64,000 nucleotides of DNA from an uncultured Draconibacterium sp. (GCF_913060805.1 NZ_CAJXTC010000006.1:1-64000), one strand, 5' to 3'; shown: positions 18,935-28,159, counted from the stretch's first letter. The notes: generated by a model from the letters alone, not told the origin. Numbers and translations: made by a program.

Positions 18935-20968
18935 ATGAAAACGAAACCTGTATTTTTTAAGCATTTAAAACGTTATTTATTTTTCTCTGGTAGTTTGTTG
19001 CTACTGTTTTCGTGCAATAAAAATGCAGGTATTTCACAACCCGAGCTGGGGGTGAAAAGTGTTGAACTGATTAGCGCAGATGGTTTTCAGTTTAAAGATT
19101 TGAATAAAAACGGTGAGCTGGATAAGTATGAAGACTGGCGTTTGACGACCGATGAACGTGTTGCCGATTTGCTGCAGCAAATGACGCTGGAAGAAAAGGC
19201 CGGATTTATGCTGATCAGTACCATAAACATGGGTGGAGCATCCGGTGGTGGTTTTGGTGGAAACCGGAATGTAACCAGCGATCTGTCGGAAGAAGATAAT
19301 ATTAATGAAACCAATTTTTTTACACGCCAGCCACTGCCGGTACCAACACTAAGTGTTTCGGGAACTACTAAGGGAATATTGGAAAGAAATCTTCGCCACT
19401 TTATTTTGCGCGCTAATACCAAGGCTTCAACCATTGCGCAGTGGGCCAATAATGTGCAGGAAGTTGCGGAATCGTCGCGTTTGGGGATTCCGGTTCTGAT
19501 TACGTCAAATCCGCGAAACCATATTACAATCGATAACTCGCCGGGATTAAGTTTGGGGGAAACCGGTTTCTCAAAATGGCCGGGAGAACTGGGATTGGCA
19601 GCCATGCGAGATTTTGAATTGACCCGCGAATTTGCTGAAACGGCAGCCAAAGAATGGTGTGCAGTTGGAATACGTAAAGGTTACATGTATATGGCCGATT
19701 TGGCTACCGAGCCGCGTTGGGGACGAACAGAAGGAACTTTTGGCGAGGATGCCGATCTGGCTGCCAATATGATTCGTGAAGTGGTTTTGGGATTTCAGGG
19801 TGATGAATTAGGACCACATTCGGTAGCGCTGACCACAAAACACTTTCCGGGAGGCGGACCACAGAAAGATGGTCAGGATGCGCATTTCGACTGGGGAAAA
19901 GGGCAGGAGTATCCCGGAAATATGCTGGATTACCACCTGAAACCTTTTAAAGCGGCTATCGATGCAGGAACTTCTGCAATTATGCCGTATTACGCTGTGC
20001 CGGTTGGTACTGAATACGACGAAGTTGGATTTGCGTTCAACAAAGGGGTAATCACCGATCTGCTTCGTGGAGAACTGGGTTTTCAGGGAATTATAAATTC
20101 CGATACAGGCCCTATTTTTATGATGCCGTGGGGTGTTGAAAGCCTATCTGTTTCTGAGCGTTATCAAAAAGCATTGGAAGCCGGTGTCGACTTATTTTCA
20201 GGCGTGGCTGATCCCACATTTCTTTTGGAAACGATAAAAGAAGGATTGGTGTCTGAAGACCGGATTGATGAATCTATAACTCGGTTGCTAAAAGAAAAAT
20301 TTGAGTTGGGAATTTTTGAAAATCCTTATGTAGATGTTGAAGCGGCCGACGCATTTGTTGGAAATGCTCAGTTTCAGGAAAAAGCAAATCTGGCGTTGCG
20401 AAAGTCGATTGTTTTGCTCAGAAATGAGGCTGATTTGCTGCCGGCAAAAGCTAAAACCAAAGTCTATTTCGAGAAGTATGTGGTTTCGCGAGGTAGCGAT
20501 GATCCGCATGTTGTAATTGTGCCCGAGGAGAACAATTGGGAAGTGGAATTTGTGGATTCACCCGAAAAAGCAGATTTGGTTGTGTTGTGGTTGATTCCCG
20601 GATCTGGTGGCTTATTTGGATCTGGCGGAGGTGAAATCCATAATGAACTGTCGAAAAATAACATCGACGTTAACTACGTCAATCACATTCAAGCCCAAAA
20701 GCCAACGGTAGTGGCCATAAACTTTAGCAATCCGTGGGTAATCAGCGAAATTGACAATGGAAATCTAAATACAGTTCTGGCAACTTTTGGAACTACAACC
20801 AACGCTGTGCTTGATGTAATTTCGGGACAGTTTAATCCGACGGGAAAAATGCCGTTTTCAATACCGGCTTCTACCGAGGCTGTAATTAATAATCTGCCGG
20901 ATGTACCGGGAGCACAGGAAAATGAGGGATATGCCGTTTTTAATTTTAACGACGGAATAAGTTACTAA
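18935..20968 (+). CDS. Lipoprotein beta-glucosidase-like glycoside hydrolase, GH3 family
   Basis: The 677-residue protein has a lipoprotein leader (LLFSCNK, Cys near residue 27). EPRWGRTEGTFGEDADL and TKHFPGGG are hallmark GH3 segments, and GIINSDTGP holds the expected nucleophile Asp. A C-terminal Rossmann-like domain follows and the protein ends in NDGISY. GH3 enzymes release glucose, xylose or related sugars from beta-linked ends. It starts 21 bp after the cytochrome gene, so a sugar-releasing enzyme is co-transcribed with a respiratory reductase pair, which is unusual. Confidence 0.88.
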   Translation: MKTKPVFFKHLKRYLFFSGSLLLLFSCNKNAGISQPELGVKSVELISADGFQFKDLNKNGELDKYEDWRLTTDERVADLLQQMTLEEKAGFMLISTINMGGASGGGFGGNRNVTSDLSEEDNINETNFFTRQPLPVPTLSVSGTTKGILERNLRHFILRANTKASTIAQWANNVQEVAESSRLGIPVLITSNPRNHITIDNSPGLSLGETGFSKWPGELGLAAMRDFELTREFAETAAKEWCAVGIRKGYMYMADLATEPRWGRTEGTFGEDADLAANMIREVVLGFQGDELGPHSVALTTKHFPGGGPQKDGQDAHFDWGKGQEYPGNMLDYHLKPFKAAIDAGTSAIMPYYAVPVGTEYDEVGFAFNKGVITDLLRGELGFQGIINSDTGPIFMMPWGVESLSVSERYQKALEAGVDLFSGVADPTFLLETIKEGLVSEDRIDESITRLLKEKFELGIFENPYVDVEAADAFVGNAQFQEKANLALRKSIVLLRNEADLLPAKAKTKVYFEKYVVSRGSDDPHVVIVPEENNWEVEFVDSPEKADLVVLWLIPGSGGLFGSGGGEIHNELSKNNIDVNYVNHIQAQKPTVVAINFSNPWVISEIDNGNLNTVLATFGTTTNAVLDVISGQFNPTGKMPFSIPASTEAVINNLPDVPGAQENEGYAVFNFNDGISY

Positions 20969-21013
20969 AGAAAAGAAGAAGTAAAATATGTGCTTGTAAG
21001 ATTGTGCAAACAA

Positions 21014-21044
21014 AAATGCCGATGATACAGTTTCATCGGCATTT
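21014..21044. terminator. Bidirectional terminator between GH3 and GH43
   Basis: AAATGCCGATGA and TCATCGGCATTT form a perfect 12-bp stem with a 7-nt loop, A-rich to the left and T-rich to the right. It serves both converging genes. Confidence 0.85.
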
Positions 21045-21068
21045 CTTATTGTATTTTATTTTCTGATT

Positions 21069-22589
21069 TTATTCTTCGTCGATGGCTTGATAGTTAAAGT
21101 TCTTGAAAGTTACCTTTCCATCTCCAATCGAGCAAAGCCCGATACGCAAACTCAGAAAGCCACTCAAAACATTGTGGTTTAATCCGGTTGTTTCAAACGA
21201 ATTTTCGGTTTTGATCCAGTTTTTACCGTCGAGGCTGTAATACATATCAACCGTGTTATTTACGCTTTTCAAACGTAAGAAAGCGTGTCGATTAATTACA
21301 TTTTGCTCGGTGGCAAACTGCCATCCGCGTAGGTTGGAAAGAATGTTTGTATCGTCAGCTAAAATACCGGAAGAAGCCTGTTGGTTGTAAAACAGTACCA
21401 AACCACCAATCGCGTCGCCTTCAATTTCTAATTCCACATCGGCAGTATAAGCATGATCGGCCGGGATGGTCAACATTGGCGAACAATCAGCAATTCCGTG
21501 TCCCTTGCCGTTGATAACAATGCTGTTGTCTTTTATTTCAAAGCGGTCTTCCTCAAAACCGCCAAAGAATTTCCACTGCGGATCTAACTCATCTCCTGAG
21601 AAATCGTCGCTTAATTTCATAGGCTGCTGAGCCACATTTGCTTTTCCGGGAAGTACCATTGGTTTAGCAATATCAATGTCGTCCGGAATTTTGTACCAGC
21701 CGTCCTCTGTCCATTCAACGGGAGTGAGCATCGTTTGGCGGCCCATGTTATAGAAGCCATTTTCGTAACCATGAAAGATCATAAACCAGTTGCCATCCAC
21801 ATCGTCGAAAACGGTACCGTGAGCTACCGACCACCACTGATCTTTATTCGACTCAGCCCTTAAAATCGGATTATAAGGTGAATTTTCCCAAGGGCCAAGC
21901 GGCGATTTCGAGCGGGCAGAAATTACCATGTGCCCGGTTGCCGGTCCGGCAGTTCCGCCTTCAGCAACGGTTAAATAGTAATATTCGCCACGTTTGAAAA
22001 GTTTCGGGCCTTCCATACAAAAACATTCGATCGACCACTCGCGCGGGATTTCCCAACCGTCGTAACTGTGCACCGGATCGCCGGCAACTGCCAGTCCGTC
22101 GTCGGTTAGCGGTACATAACTTCCGCTGCTGAAATACAGGTAGCGGTTTCCTTTTTCATCCACTACATGTCCGGGATCGATCATGCTGATGTCGATTAAA
22201 ACCGGTTCTGTCCACGGACCTTCAATATTCTCGGCCGTAATTACATAATTCTTGTTGTCGGCCGGAAAATAGATGTAGTATTTGTCGTCGTATTTTGTGA
22301 TCTCCGGTGCCCAAACCGAACCAACGTTAGTATGCAGCGCATTGGCAACCGGCTCCCAGTTAATGAGGTCGGTAGAGTGCCAGATTAAAAGACCCGGGTA
22401 ATAATAAAACGACGAATGAACGAGGTAGTAGTCTTCTCCATCGCGCAAAATGCTGGGGTCGGGGTAGTCTCCATGAAACAGGGGATTAGTAAAAGAGCTG
22501 TTTGTATTTGGTTGCGATTTGTCTTGCCCGTTGGTAAAAAGGCAGAGACTAAAAAACAACAATCCGAAAAAAATTGTCTTGTAGTTCAT
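21069..22589 (-). CDS. Exported glycoside hydrolase, GH43 family
   Basis: It has 506 residues with a signal peptide ending near TNGQ. The five-bladed propeller domain begins NPLFHGDYPDPSILR, with the catalytic base Asp in the DYPDPS motif. SVWAPEITKYDDKYYIYF and IDPGHVVDEKGNRYLYF follow, and the acid Glu is probably in FCMEGPKLFKR. A C-terminal beta-sandwich of about 190 residues follows, as in beta-xylosidase/arabinofuranosidase forms. It resembles the GH43 gene at 54418 in domain order. It stands alone between terminators, pointing toward the GH3 gene. Confidence 0.88.
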   Translation of the reverse strand: MNYKTIFFGLLFFSLCLFTNGQDKSQPNTNSSFTNPLFHGDYPDPSILRDGEDYYLVHSSFYYYPGLLIWHSTDLINWEPVANALHTNVGSVWAPEITKYDDKYYIYFPADNKNYVITAENIEGPWTEPVLIDISMIDPGHVVDEKGNRYLYFSSGSYVPLTDDGLAVAGDPVHSYDGWEIPREWSIECFCMEGPKLFKRGEYYYLTVAEGGTAGPATGHMVISARSKSPLGPWENSPYNPILRAESNKDQWWSVAHGTVFDDVDGNWFMIFHGYENGFYNMGRQTMLTPVEWTEDGWYKIPDDIDIAKPMVLPGKANVAQQPMKLSDDFSGDELDPQWKFFGGFEEDRFEIKDNSIVINGKGHGIADCSPMLTIPADHAYTADVELEIEGDAIGGLVLFYNQQASSGILADDTNILSNLRGWQFATEQNVINRHAFLRLKSVNNTVDMYYSLDGKNWIKTENSFETTGLNHNVLSGFLSLRIGLCSIGDGKVTFKNFNYQAIDEE

Positions 22590-22749
22590 TGTATATTTTT
22601 GAATATGCTTTTATTGGTTTTAATATCTGTACAAAGCTAATGCACATCGGCATTTGCGGGAAATTTTCAGGTGATTAAAATGTTTCGGATTGATGTTTGA
22701 TTTGTTTCAGAAAAGTGGTTTCTGGAGTAATTCACTTGGTGAATCAACG

Positions 22750-22784
22750 AAAAAAGGCCGCTCTCCATTGCGGAGAACGACCTT
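22750..22784 (-). terminator. Intrinsic terminator of the iron alcohol dehydrogenase gene
   Basis: Arms 22754-22766 and 22772-22784 pair over 13 bp (with G-T pairs) around a 5-nt loop, and the minus-strand transcript then ends in a run of U from 22755 to 22750. Confidence 0.85.
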
Positions 22785-22808
22785 GTAATCTGTGCCTTAT
22801 ATAAAAAA

Positions 22809-23969
22809 CTAAACCAGCGCAGCAGTTACAGGCACTCCTTCGAAGCAGGCTTCGTAGATTGCTTTGATATCTGCAGCATCAGGCTTAATAGGGTTGAACA
22901 ATGTGCATGGGTCATTCAATGCATTTTCAACCATTGTATCTAATTTTTCGTTCCAGGTTTTCTCGTCAACACCAGCCTCGCGGAAAGATGCAGGGTTACC
23001 AACGCTGCTTCTCAATGTTTCAATTTCAACTGCGAAATCTTCGGCAGTGGTTTTGCCAAACAAAGCAGCCAAATCTTCGTATTTATCGGTTCCTTTCGAG
23101 TTAAAACGAACTACGTTAGGCATCAGAATTGCGTTCGCACAACCGTGAGCTACGCCAAAAGTACCACCTACCTGGTGCGACATAGCGTGAACAATTCCCA
23201 ACCACACGTTGGTGAATGCCATTCCGCCCATACATGATGCGTCGTGCATTGCCTGACGAACATCTGCGTTTTCCGGCTCTTTAACTGCTGTTTCAAGGTT
23301 TTTGAATACCAGCGCGATTGCATCTTTTGCCAGTGCATCGTTGTAGCGGTCGGCAATATTCGATACGTAAGCTTCAACACCATGGCTTAACGCGTCGAGG
23401 CCTGTATTTGCGGTTACGTTAACCGGCATCGATTTACATAGTTCACCATCGATAATGGCCACATCAGGAGTTAATTCATGAGATACGATTGGGTATTTTG
23501 TTCCTTTTTCGCGATCGGTGATCACTGAAAGTCCGGTAACCTCTGTTCCTGTTCCACTTGTTGAAGGCACGGCCACAAAAATTGCTTTGTTGCGCAATGG
23601 TTTCACTGCAAAAGGTTTTGCAATTTCTTCCAGAGTTGCATCCGGATACTCATAAAATACCCACATTGCTTTGGCTGCATCAATTGCCGAACATCCACCC
23701 AATCCGATAACCACATCAGGTTGTTCCTGCTTGAAGAATTCAGCTCCGCGAAGCACTGTTTCAATCGATGGATCTGCTTCAACACCCTCGAAAACTGCCG
23801 ATTCGATATTAACTTCTGAAAGGTAAGCCTGAGTTTTTTCCAGCGAGCCATTCTTTTTAACTGAACTTCCGCCGATAACGATAACTGCTTTTTTACCTTT
23901 TACTTCCTTTAGGTTTTCTAAACTACCAAGGCCGTGAAAGATCTCTTTTGGTACAATAAATTTTGCCAT
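22809..23969 (-). CDS. Iron-containing alcohol dehydrogenase
   Basis: I choose the ATG at 23969 (MAKFIVPKEIF) because the family begins there. The frame is open 14 codons further upstream but without similarity. The protein has 386 residues. It carries GGCSAIDAAKA and PSTSGTGTEVT for nucleotide binding, and metal-binding His residues in DALSHGVEAY, GIVHAMSHQVGG and VAHGCANAILMP. It reduces aldehydes or oxidises alcohols with NAD(P) and Fe2+. Lactaldehyde reduction after rhamnose or fucose catabolism is one possibility, butanol or propanediol oxidation another. The sequence does not decide. Confidence 0.88.
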   Translation of the reverse strand: MAKFIVPKEIFHGLGSLENLKEVKGKKAVIVIGGSSVKKNGSLEKTQAYLSEVNIESAVFEGVEADPSIETVLRGAEFFKQEQPDVVIGLGGCSAIDAAKAMWVFYEYPDATLEEIAKPFAVKPLRNKAIFVAVPSTSGTGTEVTGLSVITDREKGTKYPIVSHELTPDVAIIDGELCKSMPVNVTANTGLDALSHGVEAYVSNIADRYNDALAKDAIALVFKNLETAVKEPENADVRQAMHDASCMGGMAFTNVWLGIVHAMSHQVGGTFGVAHGCANAILMPNVVRFNSKGTDKYEDLAALFGKTTAEDFAVEIETLRSSVGNPASFREAGVDEKTWNEKLDTMVENALNDPCTLFNPIKPDAADIKAIYEACFEGVPVTAALV

Positions 23970-24049
23970 TTTCCTATTCTTTAATTGTTGATTTTTTACT
24001 TCAAATCTCACTCCTCAATCCCGAAACGAGCATTGATTAATGATGGGGA

Positions 24050-24121
24050 CAAAAGTATAGGAAGCCGAAATGGCGGGAGTTACTAAAATAGGTCAAACGT
24101 TTATGAAAAAAGATCAACTTG
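24050..24121 (-). promoter_or_regulatory. Promoter and AraC-type direct repeat before the iron alcohol dehydrogenase
   Basis: On the minus strand a -7 element TACTTTTG lies at 24057-24050. Upstream of it, ACTAAAATAGGTCAA at 24082 recurs as ATGAAAAAAGATCAA at 24103, a 21-bp direct repeat with most positions shared. This spacing is typical of AraC-family operators. The AraC gene at 24249 lies just behind it. The motif differs from the TTACC-type operators further on. Confidence 0.5.
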
Positions 24122-24248
24122 AAATGGCAGCCGTTCAAAAGGGGATGGAAAGTGCCTAAAAATGCAGAAAATAAGACTATTTGATCTGATTTAAATGGTC
24201 GACACAAGAATGTGGACTGATTTCATCGGGGTGTTGAAATTCAGATTT

Positions 24249-25094
24249 TTAACTGTTTCGGTGTAAATCGCTTGGGTTTATTCCAAATTTGGTTTTAAAA
24301 GCGGCGCTAAAATTCGAGAGGTTGCCGTAGCCAAAATCAAGGTAAATATCAGATGCTGTTCGTTCGCCTTGCAGCAACAAATCGTAGGCTTTTTGCAAAC
24401 GTTTATCTTGCAGCCATTTCCCGGGCGATTCGCCAAATTCACTAATAAATTTTCGTTTAAACGAAGAAAGGCTCATGTTGCATAAAAAGGCAAATTCTTC
24501 GAGTTTTAAATTGGAACAGGCATTGCCCTCAACGGTTTTCCGGAATGGAGATGATTCTTTTGATATCAGGGAGTACAGGTAACGTTCGAACTGTTCGCCG
24601 TATTTGGCCAGCAAATAGGTCATGATTTCTTCGAACTTAATGGTTAGCATTTGGGTTGAATAACTTTCGGGCATAGCTGCCATTTGCGATAGCGTACCCA
24701 GGAAGGAAGCAATGTAAGCGTCGTTTTCGATGATAAAAAAGGATTGCTCGTTGCCTTGGTTGTATTCCAAAGAAGAATGTTTTTCGAGGAAAGCTTTTAA
24801 GCGGCTTTCAGAAAAGAAAAACAGCTTGCAATAATAAATGTCGTCATTATCCAAAAGTTCGGTCCACAGCCAGTTTCCCTGCCTGATCAGCAACGACTGT
24901 TCTTTGTTGACCATAACCGAAGCATCGGCAAAATGAACCTGTTTTTTACCCACCTGCAAAAAACTAAACATGTTCATGCTCAGTTGCACCTTGCTTTTTA
25001 CGACATCCTCCGTCATTTTGTAGTCGTAAATAAAAAGATCGTCGGCTTGACGATCTTCCTGCTGGTATATTTGTGGTATGTTTTCTACCTGCAT
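24249..25094 (-). CDS. AraC-family transcriptional regulator
   Basis: This 281-residue regulator has an N-terminal sensor region of about 170 residues and a C-terminal double helix-turn-helix: LEEFAFLCNMSLSSFKRKF, then ASDIYLDFGYGNLSNFSAAFK and a final GINPSDL. It lies upstream of and in the same direction as the iron alcohol dehydrogenase gene, whose promoter holds a 21-bp direct repeat, so that gene is its likely target (inference). The sensor part is not a recognisable sugar-binding cupin by eye. No signal peptide or membrane segment is present. Confidence 0.87.
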   Translation of the reverse strand: MQVENIPQIYQQEDRQADDLFIYDYKMTEDVVKSKVQLSMNMFSFLQVGKKQVHFADASVMVNKEQSLLIRQGNWLWTELLDNDDIYYCKLFFFSESRLKAFLEKHSSLEYNQGNEQSFFIIENDAYIASFLGTLSQMAAMPESYSTQMLTIKFEEIMTYLLAKYGEQFERYLYSLISKESSPFRKTVEGNACSNLKLEEFAFLCNMSLSSFKRKFISEFGESPGKWLQDKRLQKAYDLLLQGERTASDIYLDFGYGNLSNFSAAFKTKFGINPSDLHRNS

Positions 25095-25139
25095 CGTTCT
25101 TTCTTTAAGCCGGACAAATATACTTTTTACATCTTAAAT

Positions 25140-25640
25140 CTATTCCTCAGGCAACGATAAGGTAACCGTTACATCGCCTTTGCCAAGCACTTGCATCAGC
25201 TCTTCTTTGCTAATGTCGTCGATCTTGCCGAGGCGCGTAAAATTCCAGGTATTTGGTGCGTAATAAATCACCAGAGCACTTCCCTGGTACAAAATAATAT
25301 CTCCCGGTTCGGTGGTGATGGATTCGTTGTTAGTAGGGAAATCGCGGCCAAGCGAACCTACTTTTTCCATATTTCCGTAGTCGCGCATTTCAATGGTTAT
25401 CGGTCCTTCAGAAAGTGCCTGTGCAAGCGCTTCTGCCGACGAATTATCGGCAAGTGTAGCCGTGAGTGTGGTATCTCCAATTTGTAAAATCATTTTATTC
25501 GAATTTGTTTTGTTATTTGTCTCATCATCAACAATCTTTTCATTTATCCGATTATCGGAACTCAGGTCATGACTTTCGCCCGAACAGGCTAAAAGCATAA
25601 TAAAAAGAATGGTGCTGAAAAATAGAATCGTTTTTTTCAT
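25140..25640 (-). CDS. Lipoprotein with cyclophilin-like fold
   Basis: Starting at the ATG at 25640 (MKKTILFF), it has 166 residues and a lipobox LLACSGE with Cys near residue 19. The C-terminal 120 residues match the cyclophilin-like fold family: RDYGNMEKVG, TTEPGDIILYQG, ALVIYY and NWTRLGKI-like segments. The paralogue at 38962 shares these almost word for word. Biochemical role is unknown for the family, which often sits in redox gene clusters. It is the last gene of a minus-strand row starting at 28993, but a terminator at 26550 and a close hydrolase gene lie between. Confidence 0.85.
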   Translation of the reverse strand: MKKTILFFSTILFIMLLACSGESHDLSSDNRINEKIVDDETNNKTNSNKMILQIGDTTLTATLADNSSAEALAQALSEGPITIEMRDYGNMEKVGSLGRDFPTNNESITTEPGDIILYQGSALVIYYAPNTWNFTRLGKIDDISKEELMQVLGKGDVTVTLSLPEE

Positions 25641-25674
25641 GGTGTTATCTGTTAAGTTTAAGGTGTATGGCAAA

Positions 25675-26526
25675 TTACTGTTCAACTAAAAAGTCGACAG
25701 CAATTTTAGCAGCCAGACTCTGATTTTGATTAAATAGGTGGTTCTCACCATCCAATAAATGCAGGGTGCTGTTGCTGTAAATCTCATCGTATTTTTCAGC
25801 GTATTTATAAGGCACAACCTGGTCGGCTTTTCCCTGAATGATGCAAACCGGTCCTTTGTATTCAGCAGCGCGTGGATAAATATTCAGAGTGAGAATGGTC
25901 GACAAATATTCGCGTCCAACCTGATGGTTGAAAACGTTAATGAATTCCGGAATATTTTCAGGATCAAATGTTACGCCCATCATCATGCCGGCACTAACCT
26001 GATCTTCCATAACTGCTGCGGGTGCTAAAAGTACTACGCTTTTAACGGCATCTTTCAGTTCTCCGGCAGTTAGGGATGTTACCACGCCGCCTTGTGAGTG
26101 CCCCAACAAACTTATGTCAGATACGAAATCAAGCGATTTGCAGTATTCGAAAACCGCTTTTGCATCCTCCACTTCCGATGGAACGGTCATGTCGACAAAT
26201 TCACCATCGCTTTCGCCGTGTCCGTTAAAATCAAAACGGATGGAGGCGATTCCTTTCGATTGAAGTGAATCGGCAATTTCAGTAAGAACAGGAAATTCCC
26301 TGTTTGAAAAAACACCGTGCATAATAACCACCAACGGGCATTTTTCATTGGATTTTAATGCCGGTATCTGCAGTTCGGCTACTAAGTTTCCAACAGCTCC
26401 CTGTATTTGTACTGCTTTTGTAACAGGCGCTGCAGCCGGTTCGTTTTCTGCTTTGTTCTTCTGATTTGAACATCCCATTACTACTACCATAGAGCATATA
26501 AATGCTAAAAATATTACTCGTTTCAT
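25675..26526 (-). CDS. Lipoprotein alpha/beta hydrolase (serine esterase)
   Basis: It has 283 residues with lipobox VVMGCSN (Cys near residue 19). The hydrolase core shows MHGVFSNRE for the oxyanion hole, GHSQGG as nucleophile elbow, GKADQVVP with the acid Asp and GENHLF with the catalytic His. GHSQGG is also found in bacterial cinnamoyl/feruloyl esterases of similar size, so that is one possible activity. The gap to the cyclophilin-like gene downstream is only 34 bp, so they are co-transcribed. Confidence 0.85.
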   Translation of the reverse strand: MKRVIFLAFICSMVVVMGCSNQKNKAENEPAAAPVTKAVQIQGAVGNLVAELQIPALKSNEKCPLVVIMHGVFSNREFPVLTEIADSLQSKGIASIRFDFNGHGESDGEFVDMTVPSEVEDAKAVFEYCKSLDFVSDISLLGHSQGGVVTSLTAGELKDAVKSVVLLAPAAVMEDQVSAGMMMGVTFDPENIPEFINVFNHQVGREYLSTILTLNIYPRAAEYKGPVCIIQGKADQVVPYKYAEKYDEIYSNSTLHLLDGENHLFNQNQSLAAKIAVDFLVEQ

Positions 26527-26549
26527 TTTGTTGATTTTTTATAAATATA

Positions 26550-26576
26550 CAAAAACGCCCCGCATGTGCGAGGCGT
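26550..26576 (-). terminator. Hairpin terminator between two hydrolase genes
   Basis: ACGCCTCGC and GCGGGGCGT (26576-26555 on the minus strand) form a 9-bp stem with a 4-nt loop, followed by TTTTT. It may end or attenuate the unit started at 28993 before the last two genes. Confidence 0.75.
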
Positions 26577-26611
26577 CCTGCTTTCTATGTTCATTTACCC
26601 TTCATAAATCT

Positions 26612-27670
26612 TTACTTCAGATTTTCTTTGAAGAATGATTCTAATTTGTCGAATGGAATAACATCGGTTTTGTCGTACAAGTCGGTATGCACGGCACCCG
26701 GAATAATCATCAGTTCTTTTGGCTCGTTTGCTGCTTTGTAAGCATCTTCGCTAAAGTAACGCGAGTGTGCATTTTCGCCGGCGATAATCAACACCGGGCG
26801 AGGTGAAATCTCGTTGATGTAAGTAAGCAACGGCATATTCATAAATGATAATGCGTTGGTTGCTGTCCACGATCCGTTTGAGTTGATCGAACGTGGGTGA
26901 AAACCGCGCTCAGTTTTGTAGTAGTTAACGTAACCTTGCACAAATTCCGGTTCTTCTCCGGTTAGCTGATCAGCTTCAGGTAGTCCTGCAGGACCATAAG
27001 CAGGTGTTCCGTTTTCTGCATCTTTCCAGCGTTGCTCACCCAATTGCTCCAATAGTTGCGAACGTTGTTCCGGAGTCATGCTATCGAAATAACCACGTGC
27101 TGTAACGCGCGACATGTCGTACATACTGGCAACTGCCACAGCTTTTACGCGTTTGTCGACAGCGGTAGCGTTTAAGCCCATACCGCCGAAACCACAAATT
27201 CCCATAATTCCAACTTTCTCACGGTCAACAAAGGATTGAATTCCGAGAAAGTCGATAGCTGCGCTAAAGTCTTCGGTATTAATATCTGGTGATGCTACAT
27301 TGCGAGGTTCGCCGCCACTTTCGCCTGTAAAAGAAGGATCGAAGGCTACAACCGCAAAACCGCGCTGTGCAAATTGGTTGGCGTATAAACCTGATGATTG
27401 TTCTTTAACGGCTCCGTAGGGACCATTGATTGCCAATGCTGGAAGAGGTTCCGAACTTCTGTCTTTTGGTAAATACAGGTCACCGGTCAGGGTGATTCCG
27501 TAACGGTTTTTGAAAGTTACTTTTTCACGGGTAACTTTATCACTTAATTCAAATGTGTAATTTTCTTCTGTTTGTTTCATCTCTGTTTTGTTGTTTGTTT
27601 GCTTGTTTTCTGAACGTGCCTGTCCCACTATAGCGACTGACAACAGTGCCATAAATACTAGTTTTCTCAT
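26612..27670 (-). CDS. Exported alpha/beta hydrolase with Cys nucleophile elbow
   Basis: I start at the ATG at 27670 (MRKLVFMALL). Codons further upstream overlap the cupin gene and carry no signal. A hydrophobic leader ends near VGQARS. The 352-residue protein has NGPYGAVKEQ, DPSFTGESGG and the elbow GICGFGGMG, where Cys stands at the nucleophile position as in dienelactone hydrolases, then IAGENAHSR with the acid region and GAVHTDLYD with the His. Substrate unknown. It lies 41 bp after the cupin gene in the unit headed by the TTACC-type operator at 29136. Confidence 0.8.
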   Translation of the reverse strand: MRKLVFMALLSVAIVGQARSENKQTNNKTEMKQTEENYTFELSDKVTREKVTFKNRYGITLTGDLYLPKDRSSEPLPALAINGPYGAVKEQSSGLYANQFAQRGFAVVAFDPSFTGESGGEPRNVASPDINTEDFSAAIDFLGIQSFVDREKVGIMGICGFGGMGLNATAVDKRVKAVAVASMYDMSRVTARGYFDSMTPEQRSQLLEQLGEQRWKDAENGTPAYGPAGLPEADQLTGEEPEFVQGYVNYYKTERGFHPRSINSNGSWTATNALSFMNMPLLTYINEISPRPVLIIAGENAHSRYFSEDAYKAANEPKELMIIPGAVHTDLYDKTDVIPFDKLESFFKENLK

Positions 27671-27711
27671 TATATAATTGTTTCTGCTTTTGTAATTGTT
27701 TTCTGTTTGTT

Positions 27712-28110
27712 TTAGCCCAGCGCGTTGTATTCTTCGTCGGTAACCGGGCCGTTCCATTGTGTAGTCGATCCTTCAACCGGAACAGACAATGCGATGTGTG
27801 CGAACCAGCTGTCTTTTGCTGCTCCGTGCCAGTGATTTACTCCGGCAGGAATATTTACGGTGTCGCCCGGATTCAATTTTTGGGCTGGTTTGCCTTCTTC
27901 CTGGTACCATCCTGTTCCAGCTGTGCAAAACAAAATTTGTCCGCCACCATTATGAACGTGCCAGTTGTTGCGGCATCCCGGTTCAAAAGTTACATTGAAT
28001 GAAGGAACGCCTTCCAATGTTAATACTGCCAGGTAACTTTGTCCTGTAAAATATTCTGCGTAAGCATCGTTTTTTTGTCCTAGTGGAAATGGTTGTTTAA
28101 ATTCACTCAT
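27712..28110 (-). CDS. Cupin protein of the carboxymuconolactone-decarboxylase-linked type
   Basis: This is a 132-residue single-domain cupin. It has the metal motif NNWHVHNGGGQILF near residue 47, where two His and a Gln would bind metal, and a second half with PAGVNHWHGA. Start is the ATG at 28110. A GGAGGA Shine-Dalgarno sits 7 bases upstream (28123-28118), which is unusual in this window and confirms the start. Such cupins commonly lie next to carboxymuconolactone-decarboxylase-like genes, as here. The enzymatic role is not known. Confidence 0.88.
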   Translation of the reverse strand: MSEFKQPFPLGQKNDAYAEYFTGQSYLAVLTLEGVPSFNVTFEPGCRNNWHVHNGGGQILFCTAGTGWYQEEGKPAQKLNPGDTVNIPAGVNHWHGAAKDSWFAHIALSVPVEGSTTQWNGPVTDEEYNALG

Positions 28111-28159
28111 TTTAAAATCCTCCAATTATTTAATGTTTTTATTTAATCATTGCTTTTGT

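Noticed and set aside
21069-24011. GH43 and iron alcohol dehydrogenase genes as one operon
   Set aside because: A strong terminator at 22750-22784 lies between them, and the dehydrogenase gene has its own operator-like repeat.
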